Assembly: GCF_036178145.1 (NCBI RefSeq)
Contig: NZ_CP108067.1
Span: 1,302,001-1,366,000, forward strand
DNA length: 64,000 nt
Source: Streptomyces sp. NBC_00273
Lineage (GTDB): Bacteria; Actinomycetota; Actinomycetes; Streptomycetales; Streptomycetaceae
Direction of reading: 5' to 3'
Below the pieces are notes generated by a model. The model did not search any database. It had not been told where the DNA came from and saw only the letters and a program-made list of their open reading frames with translations. The position numbers and the translations under genes are program-made. Every line of letters begins with the position of its first letter. Within the stretch, counting starts at the first letter, position 1. Of this stretch, positions 53,611 through 62,646 are shown piece by piece.

Positions 53611-55500
53611 TCACAGCTCGTCCCGTCCCGCGCATGCCGTCCCACGGTCAGCGACGTACGACTTGTGCCAGAGCGCGTTGTCCGAACCGCGGACGAACAC
53701 GTCCTCGCGTCCGTTCTCCGATGACACTGCCGCAGGTGTGCCGCGCAGAGTACCGTCGAGGCTCTCCCAGTCTGTCCAGGACTTGTTGTCGGTCCAACTT
53801 TTCACTTGCAGGTGTGTGTCGTTGCCATGGATGACGACGTCGAGTCTGTTCGGTGCCTGACTGACCACCGTCGGACTGTCGGCCAGGGCTCCTCCGAGGG
53901 ACTCCCAGTCGGACCATGCGTCGTTGACGTACCGCTTGTGCCAGAGCGCGTTGTCCGATCCGCGGACGGATACGTCCAGGCCGCCGTTCTCCAGTGGCAC
54001 CGCCACAGGTGCGCCGCTCAATTCACCTCCGAGGGACTCCCAGTTGGACCAGTTGCCATTGACATACCACTTGTTCCAGAGATGGTTGTCCGATCCGCGG
54101 ACGAGTACTTCCATGCCGCCGTTCTTCAGTGGCACCACCGCAGGGGCGCCGCTGAATTCACCTTCGAGAAACTCCCAGTCGGACCAGTTGCCATTGACAT
54201 ACCACTTGTGCCAGAGCGCGTTGTCCGAACCGCGGACGAATACGTTGAGGCTGTTGGGTCCCCGACTGACCACCGTCGGACTGTCGGCCAGGGCTCCTCC
54301 GAGGGACTCCCAGTCGGACCATGCGTCGTTGACGTACCGCTTGTGCCAGAGCGCGTTGTCCGATCCGCGGACGAACACGTCCAAGCGTCCGTTCTGCAGT
54401 GACACCACCGCGGGTGCGCCGACGATCGTGCCGCCAGGGGGCGCGCCGAGATCATCGTAATTCGACCAGGACACACCGTTGTAGGACTTCGTGTACAGAT
54501 GGCCGTCCATGCCCTGGACGAAGGCGTCGAGACTGTTGGGTGCCTGACTGACCACCTTCGGGCTGTCGGCCAGGGCTCCGCCGAGGGACTCCCACGGGGA
54601 CCAGGTCGGCGACGGCACCGACCGTTTGCATGTGTGGTCAATCGCGCGCGAAAGTGCTATCGCCAGTACCAGTGCAGCATCTTGGAAGGAGCTGTAGCTC
54701 CTCTGACCGACCACCTCCGGCTGGTGGTTGGGCACCTGACTCACGCGGGCTGCATAGTTGGAGAGGTGGGCCCAATTGTTTTCCTCGGTGAGGTATTCGG
54801 CGGGCAACCGAATTGCCGTGTCCGTTGAACCTGCCTGAGTGTGCATGAACTCCGAGATGTGATGGAAGCGTGCAGCCTCGGCAGTTATCGCGGCGACTTG
54901 GAGTGCGGCTCGGGCCATCCGTACATTGGTGACACCGGCTTCACCTCCGTCGTAGTTGCGCAAGTCGCTGAGTGCACTCAGCATCGACTCGGAACTGTAG
55001 CCCAGTTCACTGCGACCTACGCCTGCCATGCGCTCCAGGGCGGTATAGTCGCCTCCCGTGGGCAATGCTTGCGGCACGCTTGCATGAGTGAACTGGCCGA
55101 CTTGCTCGACATCTCCTGCGAATGCGTAAGTCTGTGCGCCATGGGCATGTGATCGGAACCCGATGAGGTACATGGTCCCTGCGTTGAAATAGAGACTGAA
55201 ATGTTCGTCATCGGCAAGGCCCACAACGATCTCGGTGTTGCCTTGACTCGTGCGATACATGGAGCCACGATATGCGCTGGCCGTAGCACGCAGTCTGGTG
55301 ATCATGAGTTGATAGTTGTGCGCACGGACCGATGCACTGTCCGTCCTGAAGTAGCGCCAGTTCACGCTGTGATCGGTGACTGCCATAGCCGGTGGCGACC
55401 AGGCGAGCGATCCGCCCAAGAGCGTGGCGACTAGTGTCAGCAGCGTCAGCACGGCAGTCAATGGACGACCCGTCCTGACGGCCGCACGATATTCGATCAT
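53611..55500 (-). CDS. Secreted ribosome-inactivating protein (ricin A-like) fused to a seven-repeat lectin
   Basis: The 629-residue protein has a signal peptide (1-40, ending PPAMA), an RIP domain (about 45-255) and a C-terminal lectin (about 298-629). All five positions of the plant RIP active site have equivalents: Tyr111 (GTMYLIGF), Tyr152 (GDYTALERMAG), Glu208 and Arg211 (TAEAARFHHI) and Trp243 (ENNWAHLSN), spaced 41, 56, 3 and 32 residues (ricin A: 43, 54, 3 and 31). The lectin has seven repeats of about 46 residues, such as WSDWESLGGALADSPTVVS followed by VRGSDNALWHKWYVNG, the pattern of PLL/PLU-type seven-bladed propeller lectins. ATG 55500 has GAGGTG upstream. Many A/T third positions, unlike the neighbours, suggest transfer. 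No immunity gene is seen. Confidence 0.92.
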   Translation of the reverse strand: MIEYRAAVRTGRPLTAVLTLLTLVATLLGGSLAWSPPAMAVTDHSVNWRYFRTDSASVRAHNYQLMITRLRATASAYRGSMYRTSQGNTEIVVGLADDEHFSLYFNAGTMYLIGFRSHAHGAQTYAFAGDVEQVGQFTHASVPQALPTGGDYTALERMAGVGRSELGYSSESMLSALSDLRNYDGGEAGVTNVRMARAALQVAAITAEAARFHHISEFMHTQAGSTDTAIRLPAEYLTEENNWAHLSNYAARVSQVPNHQPEVVGQRSYSSFQDAALVLAIALSRAIDHTCKRSVPSPTWSPWESLGGALADSPKVVSQAPNSLDAFVQGMDGHLYTKSYNGVSWSNYDDLGAPPGGTIVGAPAVVSLQNGRLDVFVRGSDNALWHKRYVNDAWSDWESLGGALADSPTVVSRGPNSLNVFVRGSDNALWHKWYVNGNWSDWEFLEGEFSGAPAVVPLKNGGMEVLVRGSDNHLWNKWYVNGNWSNWESLGGELSGAPVAVPLENGGLDVSVRGSDNALWHKRYVNDAWSDWESLGGALADSPTVVSQAPNRLDVVIHGNDTHLQVKSWTDNKSWTDWESLDGTLRGTPAAVSSENGREDVFVRGSDNALWHKSYVADRGTACAGRDEL

Positions 55501-55954
55501 CTTCACCTCGATTGATCGTGGATGGAGGAGAACGACGGGCTCGGGCAAGGAACCAACGTGGATTCGCCGAGCCCCGTGCGCAGTCCCCATATGCAGGGCG
55601 CATCTGAGTCTCAGTCCCGCCGAGACGGCCCGGACAGCGTGAAACTACCTGCCGGATACCTGTCTCTCGGCGACCGCGGGACGCCACCGTTACGGTCTGA
55701 ACCTCACCATCCGATCCATCACCCCCCGCACCGGCCCCGCTCTCAGCCTCACCATTCCTCCGCAGCCGATCGAGGTCTGGGTCCGCACACCCTGACCGAC
55801 CCGCACCACTCCTGCGGTCGACGGCAACCTGCATGATGACTGAGGTCTTTCAGGGTGGCCACCGATCGGGTGACAGGCACTGTGGCCAGAACACACAAGG
55901 CTCCAGTGCCGTTGAGAGAGCTGTTCGAAGCCTCAACCCAGCGGCGCAGGAGCC

Positions 55955-56482
55955 TTGTTGGTGCCTCATCCTGCCGCACTCGACCTTCCCCATGCGCTCA
56001 TCGAGTGGGTCACGATGCTCATCGTCACCCGCGAGGGTGACCGCCTCGGCGACGGCCGCGCCGACTACTCGGCCAAGCACCGCCGACACGGGGTGGACGT
56101 GCAGGTGGTCACGGACCCTCACGGCGAGGTGCTGTGGCTGTCGCCGGCCGTGCCGGAGCACTGCCATGACCTGACCGCGGCCCGTACCCATCGGATCATC
56201 AGGATCTGCGAGCGCCAGGGGGTGCCGATCCTGGCCGATCGCGCCTACATCGGTGCCGGCGCGTGGGTGACCACACCGGCCAGACAGCCTGCCCGAGGCA
56301 AGCTGTCGCTCACCCAACGGGCCGTCAACCGGGCGCTGCCCAAGGCACGAGCCCCAGTCGAGGGTGGAGTTGCCCGTCCGAAGTCCTGGCGGATCTTCCG
56401 ACGGGCACCGTCCAGCCCGAATCGAATGACGTCAATCGCCGCAGCCGTACTCACCCTGGAGCGTCGCTTCTACTGGGCTTGA
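55955..56482 (+). pseudogene. IS5-type transposase, N-terminal part missing
   Basis: The frame reads DGRADYSAKHRRHGVDVQVV, then LWLSPAVPEHCHDLTAARTH, ILADRAYIGAGAWVTTP, and KARAPVEGGVARPKSWRIFR to the stop. This is the C-terminal two-thirds of an IS5-like transposase, with the second catalytic Asp (ADRAY) and third-position Glu (APVEGG, usually APVERG). The N-terminal helix-turn-helix region and first Asp are absent; the ATG at 55955 is incidental. Confidence 0.75.
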
Positions 56483-56662
56483 GGGGCGATTGGATGCGGA
56501 AGACGCCAGGCTTTTCCCGGTCAGAAGCATGAACCCTCCTATGCCTGATGTGCGACAGGTGTCGTGCACGGAGGCGGCTGGATGCCGCTCGAGGGCCTGT
56601 CGGCGCGTTGGGGCGGCCACTGCCTCATCCAGTCAGAGTCGGCAGATCCCCGCCCAGACAAT

Positions 56663-56692
56663 TGCGTGATGCGAATAATTGCGCATCACGCA
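56663..56692. promoter_or_regulatory. Perfect inverted repeat upstream of the TetR gene
   Basis: TGCGTGATGCG (56663-56673) and CGCATCACGCA (56682-56692) are exact complements around an A/T-rich 8-bp centre. It ends 21 bp before the TetR ATG and overlaps the probable promoter, so it is the likely autoregulatory operator. Confidence 0.65.
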
Positions 56693-56713
56693 GGTTCCGC
56701 TAACGTGAGTGGC

Positions 56714-57325
56714 ATGAGTGGTCTTCGGGAACGGAAGAAGGAAGCCACGCGCGCAGCGCTGAGCTGGGCCGCAGTCCGGCTCACCGTCGAGCGCGGGTGG
56801 AGAGCGGTCAAGGTGGAAGACATCGCCGCGGCGGTCGGGGTGTCTCCGCGCACCTACAACAACTACTTCTCCAGCAAGGCCGAAGCGATTGCGTTTCGCT
56901 ACCTTGAGCGCTCCTTGCGGCTCGCGGCGGAGCTGCGTCACGGACCGCCCGGCGAGCCCCTGTGGGAGGCAATCACTCGGGCGGCACTACGGCAGCTGGA
57001 GCCTGGCCCTGAGGTGGAGCACATGCCACCCCAGGAGCCCGATGAGTGGGCGGCCGGTCTGCGGGTGATGTTGGCCGAACCCGCGCTGGAGGCCGAGATG
57101 CTGCGGGCGAGCAAGATTGCGGAGAAGGAGCTTGCCGCAGCGATCGCTGACCGCACGGGCACGGATCCCGGGTCCGACCTCTACCCTCGCCTGGTGGCCG
57201 CGAGCGTGATGGCCGCGAACAATGTCGCCCTCGAGCTGTTCGTGCAGGGCGGCACGGGCGAGCCGATGGAGGTTCTGCTGCCCCGGGCTCTGCGCATGGT
57301 GGCCACCGGACTTCCCACTCCGTAG
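56714..57325 (+). CDS. TetR-family regulator
   Basis: The 203-residue protein has a TetR HTH (about 1-55: VKVEDIAAAVGVSPRTYNNY with FSSKAEAI) and an all-helical C-terminal domain. ATG 56714 is chosen; an ATG is also found 150 bp earlier in frame, but it would place the palindrome inside the gene. It stands next to a FAD monooxygenase gene that a recombination has destroyed; such pairs often form a repressor with an aromatic- or drug-inactivating enzyme. Confidence 0.9.
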   Translation: MSGLRERKKEATRAALSWAAVRLTVERGWRAVKVEDIAAAVGVSPRTYNNYFSSKAEAIAFRYLERSLRLAAELRHGPPGEPLWEAITRAALRQLEPGPEVEHMPPQEPDEWAAGLRVMLAEPALEAEMLRASKIAEKELAAAIADRTGTDPGSDLYPRLVAASVMAANNVALELFVQGGTGEPMEVLLPRALRMVATGLPTP

Positions 57326-57401
57326 GCCCCTCCTTTCCACCCTGAACAGGGGCTGCTGCTTGCAGCCCCTACGCCGCTATTCCCCAGAAAGGAGGATTGT
57401 C

Positions 57402-57788
57402 ATGCTTGATGTAGTAATTGTCGGTGGCGGCCCGAACGGGTTGATGCTCGCCTGCGAGGTGGCACTGGCTGGGGTGCGTCCGGTTGTGCTGGAGCGTCTC
57501 GCCGGCCCGAAGACCGAGCCCCGGGCGAACGGTCTGGTCGGTCAGGTGGTGCGCATGCTCGACCGACGTGGTCTCTACGCACGCATCAGCGGATCCAGCG
57601 AGCCGCCCCGACCCGCGCCCCGCTACATGTTCGGCGCGTCATCGCGCCCAAGAACGGCACCCACGGGATCGCCGAGATTTCGGTCGACGGCGCAGCCCCC
57701 ACCCAGGTGGACCTGTACGCCCCCGCCAAGCAGTACCAGCAGACGGTGTTCGAACGCACCGGTCTGCCCGACGGCGAGCACACCGTAA
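57402..57788 (+). pseudogene. FAD-dependent monooxygenase truncated and joined to a GH2 gene tail
   Basis: ATG 57402, with an ideal AAAGGAGG site, opens MLDVVIVGGGPNGLMLACEV, the dinucleotide-binding start of PheA/TfdB-like monooxygenases, and continues VLERLAGPKTEPRANGL and VRMLDRRGL to about residue 78. At 57635 the sequence becomes the 456-bp GH2 copy, read out of frame, and stops at 57788 (128 codons). The substrate-binding part is gone, so it cannot function. Confidence 0.88.
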
Positions 57789-58090
57789 CCGTCAAGGTCA
57801 CCGGCAACAAGAACGCCTCGGCCACCGACAGGTACGTGGTCATCGACGCGTTCGAGACCGTGGAGTCCGACCCGTACGCGAGCGCCCCGGGCGTCGATCT
57901 GATCGTCAGCGCGCAGATCAACTACCCGGACCTCGACTGGGGCAACTACATCGACCCGGCGATCACCCTGCAAGCCGACTGGTCAGCGACCGCACGGCTG
58001 CGCCTGCTCCCCTGACCGACGGCGCGGGACCGGTGCCGGGACGGGCGAGCACAGCACCCGCCCGTCCCGGCACCGACGGACAACACCAGC
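57635..58090 (+). repeat. 456-bp duplicated segment, copy B (GH2 tail)
   Basis: Nearly identical to 41601-42056. It encodes the last 126 or so GH2 residues without a start, followed by the same terminator hairpin (arms 58031-58047 and 58059-58075). Confidence 0.95.
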
Positions 58091-58307
58091 CTGGGCGGCG
58101 GCTGAGCTCGCGCATGGCCTTTGTCTACCGCTCTTCCGCCTCCGCGATGGCAGGTCGACGAGGCGTGGCGGCGCAGGTACGAACCTGGCCGGCCGTCACG
58201 TCTTTCGCAGAAAGTTCCCAGGGTTCAGGTCTGCAACCCGAGCACCCGGGCATGCGGGAGTCAACAGGAAGCAACAGGAACCGACAATCTCGCCCAGGAG
58301 GCAGATC

Positions 58308-58925
58308 ATGCCACGTTGCATCATCCTTCCCGCCGCTCTCGCCCTCGCGGCCACCACGTCCCTGCCCGCCACCATAGCCGCGGCGGCCCCGACCACCGCC
58401 GCTGCGGCCGGGGCCGTCGCACCGGCCATGCAGTGCCCGAGCGGGTGGGACAGCCCGGCCGAGGGCCGTTCCACCGGCCAGGTCCCGGAGCTGCGTGGCA
58501 TCAGGAGCGGCGAACACCCCTGCTACGAACGGCTGGTGTTTGACGTGCCGGGCAGCTCGTCCGCCAACCCGGTGGGCTATCAAGTCCGTTACACCGACGC
58601 CCTCCTCCAGGACGCCTCCGGCGATCCCCTGCCGGTGCGCGGCGGCGCGGTCCTGGAGGTGATGGTGGACTCGCCCGCCTACGACCGGCAGACCATGGCC
58701 CCCACCATCCCCGGCCGGAGCGGGCAGCCTCTGCCCGGCGTGGACGTCACCGGCTACCGCACCTTCCGGGACACCGTGTTCGGCGCGAGCTTCGAGGGCC
58801 GCACCCAGATCGGCCTCGGCCTGCGCGCCCGACTGCCCTACCGGGTCCTCCAGCTCGACGACCGACTGGCGGTGGACGTCGCGCACACCGGGAACGGCAA
58901 CCCGGCCACCCCCACGCAGAACTAG
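58308..58925 (+). CDS. Secreted AMIN-like domain protein
   Basis: The 205-residue protein has a signal peptide (1-about 26, then an Ala-rich stretch), and a single globular domain with LRGIRSGEHPCYERLVFDVP, YQVRYTDAL, YRTFRDTVFGASFEGRTQIG and RVLQLDDRLAVDVAH. This is the pattern of AMIN-like secreted proteins common in Streptomyces. ATG 58308 has CAGGAGG upstream. Probably binds cell-wall or other glycans; no partner nearby. Confidence 0.85.
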   Translation: MPRCIILPAALALAATTSLPATIAAAAPTTAAAAGAVAPAMQCPSGWDSPAEGRSTGQVPELRGIRSGEHPCYERLVFDVPGSSSANPVGYQVRYTDALLQDASGDPLPVRGGAVLEVMVDSPAYDRQTMAPTIPGRSGQPLPGVDVTGYRTFRDTVFGASFEGRTQIGLGLRARLPYRVLQLDDRLAVDVAHTGNGNPATPTQN

Positions 58926-58929
58926 GCCG

Positions 58930-59036
58930 TTTCCTTCGGAGCACCTCGCTGACCAGATGAACATGGCGGCGAGGTGGAGTCAGGCGACGTAGATGGTGGC
59001 GGCCTTGTCGCATCGGGTGGCCAGGCCGCGCCACTG
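58930..59036 (-). pseudogene. IS5-type transposase, 3' exon beside the group II intron
   Basis: Directly after the intron 3' end the minus strand reads QWRGLATRCDKAATIYVA, then TGA (58980-58982), then in the same frame LHLAAMFIWSAR. Intact relatives have a Gly-like residue at the stop position, so this is a nonsense mutation. It is the C-terminus of the gene whose upstream part is at 61558-61640. Confidence 0.8.
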
Positions 59037-59077
59037 GTCGGGTAGCCGGGTCATGTTGCCATGACCCGGCCCCCTCA

Positions 59078-59112
59078 GAACCGGGCATGCCTGTTTCCAG
59101 GCACCACGGCTC
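59078..59112 (-). ncRNA. Group II intron domain V
   Basis: The 35-nt minus-strand hairpin begins GAGCCGTGG, has a GAAA-type tetraloop and ends CCCGGTTC, the form of catalytic domain V. The following stem at about 59040-59074 with an unpaired A before the last pairs is domain VI. Confidence 0.85.
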
Positions 59113-59129
59113 AAGCAAGCCCAAACGCT

Positions 59130-60899
59130 TCACAGAATCTGCTTTTTGTTGCCGCCATCTCTTGCATGAAGCTGCTGATGGCATTCGGAGTGAACGAGTC
59201 GAAGATTCTTTACTTCATCAGATCCGCCGTCTCGTCGGTAGGCGAAGTGGTGTTTGTGCAACCGCTTCTTCATCGCGTCGAACCAGTCGATCCACTCGCG
59301 TGGACTTTCCGGCTCGTATTCTGCTCCAGCGATGAGCGCCTGACCGCAGAGAGGACAGACTCCTTTCTGACGGGCTGCCAGAGTAAGGCTGATCTTGTCC
59401 ATTGGCGGAGGTGTGCGCGTCCTGCGACGCTGATTCCAGTAGTCGTGGAGCGCGGGATCATCAGGTGACGAGTTCCCCTTGACTAACTGATGCCTTCTGA
59501 TGCTGGTCCAGGCGAACTTGGGAAGATGTGCACCTGTGGTGCGGTCACCGAAAACCCAGTTATTGTTCTTGGACCGGTTGAGTCTGCCGAAGTACTTATT
59601 GACGATCCAGTGCTTCGACTTCTTCGGGTGGGTGCGCTTGGCCCACTTGTAGGTGAGCGTCCACACGTAACTGTCCAGCGCTGAGAACGTCTTGCTGGAT
59701 ACCACCGTCCGGTAGTACGCAGACCAGCCCCTGACGATCGGGGATAGCCTGCGGAGTACGACTGTGATGCTCTGTCCGAGGAGAGCTTGCATCTCGGAGC
59801 GCAGTCGATTCCGGATCCTCTTTACCGCATCCTTGCTGGGCGTAATGATCAGGCTGTCGCCATGGCGTCGGACGTTGAAGCCGAGGAAGTCGAACCCTTC
59901 GGAAAGGTGAAGGATTCGCGTCTTCTCCTCGTTGAAGCGAAGACCTCGGGGTTCAAGCCAATCGCCAAGCCGCGACTTGACCGTCTCAGCTTCCTCCTTG
60001 CTCGTGCAGAACACGGCAAAGTCGTCGGCGTAACGCACCAGGATCGGCGTCCCTTTCGCGGCCCACATCACTGTTCCTTTGCGGGTTGCGAACCGAACAC
60101 CTGCGGCTTGCTCCATTCCGTGAAGTGCAATGTTGAGCAGCAAGGGGCTGATCACTCCGCCTTGAGGTGTTCCCTCATCGGTGCGAGTGAAGCGTCCGTC
60201 ATCGACCACGCCTGCCTTCAGCCACTGGCGGACGAGTTCCCTGGCGGGGAAGCCGCCGACGCCGTCGAGTAGGCGGTCGTGGTCGATGCGGTCGAACGCT
60301 GCGGCCAGGTCGGCGTCGAGTACCCACTGACGTTTGGCCGTCTTGCCCTTCGCGGTGCTGAAGATCGCCTGGATGGCGTCGTGGCATCCGCGGCCTGGTC
60401 GAAATCCGTAGGATCGTGATTCGAACCGGGCTTCCCACTCGGGTTCCAGCGCGTTCTTTACACGCGCCTGGACTACTCGGTCGCGCATGACCGGGATTCC
60501 GAGCGGGCGTTGCTTTCCATTGCTCTTCGGGATGTAGACCCGTTTGACAGGTTTGGCTCTCCAGGGCTGGGTTTGCTGGTCGATGTCGACCGCCATGCGA
60601 GCTCGCGCCTGGGGGGTGAGTGCTCGTTCCCTGTCGATGCCTGCCGTCTTGCGGCCCTTGCTCTGCTGCGTTACCCGTTTCACGCTCAGGAGTGTGTTAC
60701 TGCGGCTCCGCAGCAGGAGCTTTTGCAGATTGCGGACCTTCTTGAGGTCCCCTTCCTGTGTCGCTTTGAAGATCCGTTGTCTCAGGCGCCGTACGTTTTC
60801 CTCAGTGCTGGCCCAGTCGATGCCGTGCCAGTCCAGTGGTTCGCCCTGCAGTCCGTTCACTTTGGAGGTGCGGCCGGCAGTAGGGACTGTCTGTCGCAT
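59130..60899 (-). CDS. ltrA: Group II intron reverse transcriptase/maturase with HNH endonuclease
   Basis: The 589-residue protein has RT blocks from about 85 (KTAGIDRE, YIPKSNGKQRPLGIP, YGFRPGRGCHDAI, DADLAAAFDRIDHDRL, GTPQGGVISPLL), the catalytic YADD at 290-293, a maturase domain X (about 370-470: GWSAYYRTVV) and a C-terminal HNH nuclease (CPLCG near 527, HKHHFAYRRDGGSDEVKNL, HSECHQQLH). ATG 60899 has AAGGAGG upstream. All motifs are intact, so intron splicing and mobility may still work. Codon use is less GC-rich than the neighbours. Confidence 0.96.
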   Translation of the reverse strand: MRQTVPTAGRTSKVNGLQGEPLDWHGIDWASTEENVRRLRQRIFKATQEGDLKKVRNLQKLLLRSRSNTLLSVKRVTQQSKGRKTAGIDRERALTPQARARMAVDIDQQTQPWRAKPVKRVYIPKSNGKQRPLGIPVMRDRVVQARVKNALEPEWEARFESRSYGFRPGRGCHDAIQAIFSTAKGKTAKRQWVLDADLAAAFDRIDHDRLLDGVGGFPARELVRQWLKAGVVDDGRFTRTDEGTPQGGVISPLLLNIALHGMEQAAGVRFATRKGTVMWAAKGTPILVRYADDFAVFCTSKEEAETVKSRLGDWLEPRGLRFNEEKTRILHLSEGFDFLGFNVRRHGDSLIITPSKDAVKRIRNRLRSEMQALLGQSITVVLRRLSPIVRGWSAYYRTVVSSKTFSALDSYVWTLTYKWAKRTHPKKSKHWIVNKYFGRLNRSKNNNWVFGDRTTGAHLPKFAWTSIRRHQLVKGNSSPDDPALHDYWNQRRRTRTPPPMDKISLTLAARQKGVCPLCGQALIAGAEYEPESPREWIDWFDAMKKRLHKHHFAYRRDGGSDEVKNLRLVHSECHQQLHARDGGNKKQIL

Positions 60900-61557
60900 G
60901 TTCCTCCTTCGCGTCTAACTTGTCCGGCAGGTTCTGGCGTCATTACTCGGGATGGTTCAAAGGCTCACCCGGCCCCCGTGGGCACCCTTTCGGGCCAGGT
61001 CATTCCGACCTGTATCCGGCGAGTTATAGCCTGGATTGAAGGACTCCAGGGCCTTCCTCTGACCTTTCGGTCGACCGGCGTTCGCTTCTTGGGCCATCCT
61101 GTTCCCGCTGGAGAGTTGGGCCTTCCTTGCGGTTGGCTTACCGGGCTGAGCCCGGACTCCAACGGGGTTTCCACGTTCCACACACGTAAGTTGCGGCTGG
61201 GGTGGGTGCCCCCTCTATCCCGGAACCGGCGGTGTCCTCCTCCCGGTCTCAAATCTCCGAGAGTCGCCTGACGTCTTTCAACGCCGGGTTCTGTAGCCAC
61301 TGATTGCGAACCATCGGGCGGCTTCAACCTTACGAGACATCAATGGGGGTTCACGCGGTTCACCCGTCCAGCCTTTCCCTCGCCTGTCGTTCCCCGATGG
61401 CCAGGGAACCCTTGGGCTTGAACGCTCAGCTTCACACCCCGCTGTTACCGGCGACGCACGTGAGCGCGGGAACGGATTACGGACACTAATCCGGGGTCAG
61501 CACATGTTTCCTTCCTTCGCGGCTTTCCCGCTTAACGTGTGCGACTTCGTGTCGCAC

Positions 61558-61640
61558 TTTGAGCTTGTTGATGCAGCGTTCGACAGTGTCCGCTGCTTGT
61601 ATGCCTCACTGTCGAAGGCCGGGGGCGGCCGCCGAGTCGC
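61558..61640 (-). pseudogene. IS5-type transposase, 5' exon beside the group II intron
   Basis: The minus strand encodes RRPPPAFDSEAYKQR and, after loss of about one base, DTVERCINKLK up to the intron start. Family members read AFDxExYKxRNTVERCINKLK. The rest of the gene upstream is missing. Confidence 0.75.
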
Positions 61641-61930
61641 ACCCGCCCGCAGGACAACCCCAGCGCCCACCGCTCCTTCCACCCGCAGAAGTACGCCCAC
61701 GCCAAGGGCCCCGGCAGAGAGGTCTCCGAGGAAGAGGCGGGCAACCCCACGGCAAGCCCTCCAAGAGCATGGGCATCCGCGGCGAAGACCAGGAGAAGGG
61801 CACCGGCGAGAAGGGAATGCACGACCCCGGCGCGCGCGGCCGCTCACAGCGCCCCAGCGGAGACACTTCCGCCACCACTGGTGTGGATCCCCGAGGCCAC
61901 CCTGGTACGCGAAGCGCCGGACAGGGATGA
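61640..61930 (+). pseudogene. Small hydrophilic protein, frameshifted relic
   Basis: Coding-like sequence reads RSFHPQKYAHAKGPGREVSE and EEAGNP, then in another frame KSMGIRGEDQEKGTGEKGMH and RSQRPSGDTSATTGVD to a stop at about 61930. It looks like one short charged protein of unknown function, with its start replaced by the transposase relic and one frameshift. Confidence 0.4.
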
Positions 61931-61967
61931 ACGCCGGCGGGCCTTGCTCGACAAGACCAGAGCCTCG

Positions 61968-62372
61968 CTAGACGCCGGACAGCCATCCGGCACCGAAATC
62001 CAAGAGATCACGAGCGCGCTGCGCCCGCTCCTCGATCAGCCGGCGGAGGCCCGCCACCGCGTACCGCTCGCCGGTGGCCGAGCCGCGCCCGCGAATGCCC
62101 GCGACATCAGCCAGGAACTGCTGGGGCTGGGGCTGCCGGCCGTCGACCAGGACACGCAAGCCCAAGCTCTCTGCCCGCCGGTGCAGGGCCAGGAGATGGA
62201 GCAGGCCGTCGGCGTCCATGGACATCGCGCCGTGAAGGTCGACCATGAGGTCCCGCTCACCGGTGACGTTATCCAACGCCCGCTGGAATTGCCGCGCCCG
62301 CATCTTCGTCTAGCGCCCCGATGACGCTGCCCAGGACCGTGCCGTGGCGCTGAACGTTCGTGGTGATCAATG
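61968..62372 (-). pseudogene. STAS-domain protein, probable frameshift near the N-terminus
   Basis: The main frame (62303-61968) encodes RALDNVTGERDLMVDLHGAM, then DADGLLHLLALHRRAESLGLRV and a C-terminal helix: a STAS (anti-sigma-antagonist-like) fold. The start of the domain, ITTNVQRHGTVLGSVIGALD, lies upstream in another frame (from about 62372), so a one-base change near 62295 separates them. If the ATG at 62303 is used the product lacks its first strands. Confidence 0.5.
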
Positions 62373-62646
62373 CGCCCTCCTTCTACCCGGGGCGAGAGGG
62401 CCCACGGGCTCCCCATCCTGGCGCGGCGTTCCCCCGGACACGGGTGCGAGGCTCGCTGAGACTCCCACACCCACCTGGACAGCGGCGGCTGTAACAGGCA
62501 TCGCGTCAAAGTGCCAAGTGGGAGCCGAAGTCACGACCCTGGGACACCACCCTCACCCGCGACCGGCTCGTGGCCGTGGCCTCCGGACGGTCGGCGGGCG
62601 CCCGTCCGGGGCGGGAGCAGGGTGCCGCGGGCCCGGACGGGTTCGG

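Larger units (their letters stand above)
59037..61557 (-). mobile_element. Group II intron inserted in an IS5-type transposase gene
   Basis: The 2521-bp intron begins on the minus strand with GTGCGAC at 61557, ends with CTACCCGAC at 59037, and has a recognisable domain V near its 3' end and an intact reverse-transcriptase ORF. Joining the flanking bases gives AAG CTC AAA | CAG TGG CGC GGC, that is NKLK-QWRGLA, the continuous sequence of IS5-family transposases. This fixes both splice sites to the base. The host gene is itself broken elsewhere. Confidence 0.92.

Noticed and set aside
57707..58015. 102-codon frame after the monooxygenase relic
   Set aside because: It is the duplicated GH2 C-terminus without its own start, so not an independent gene.
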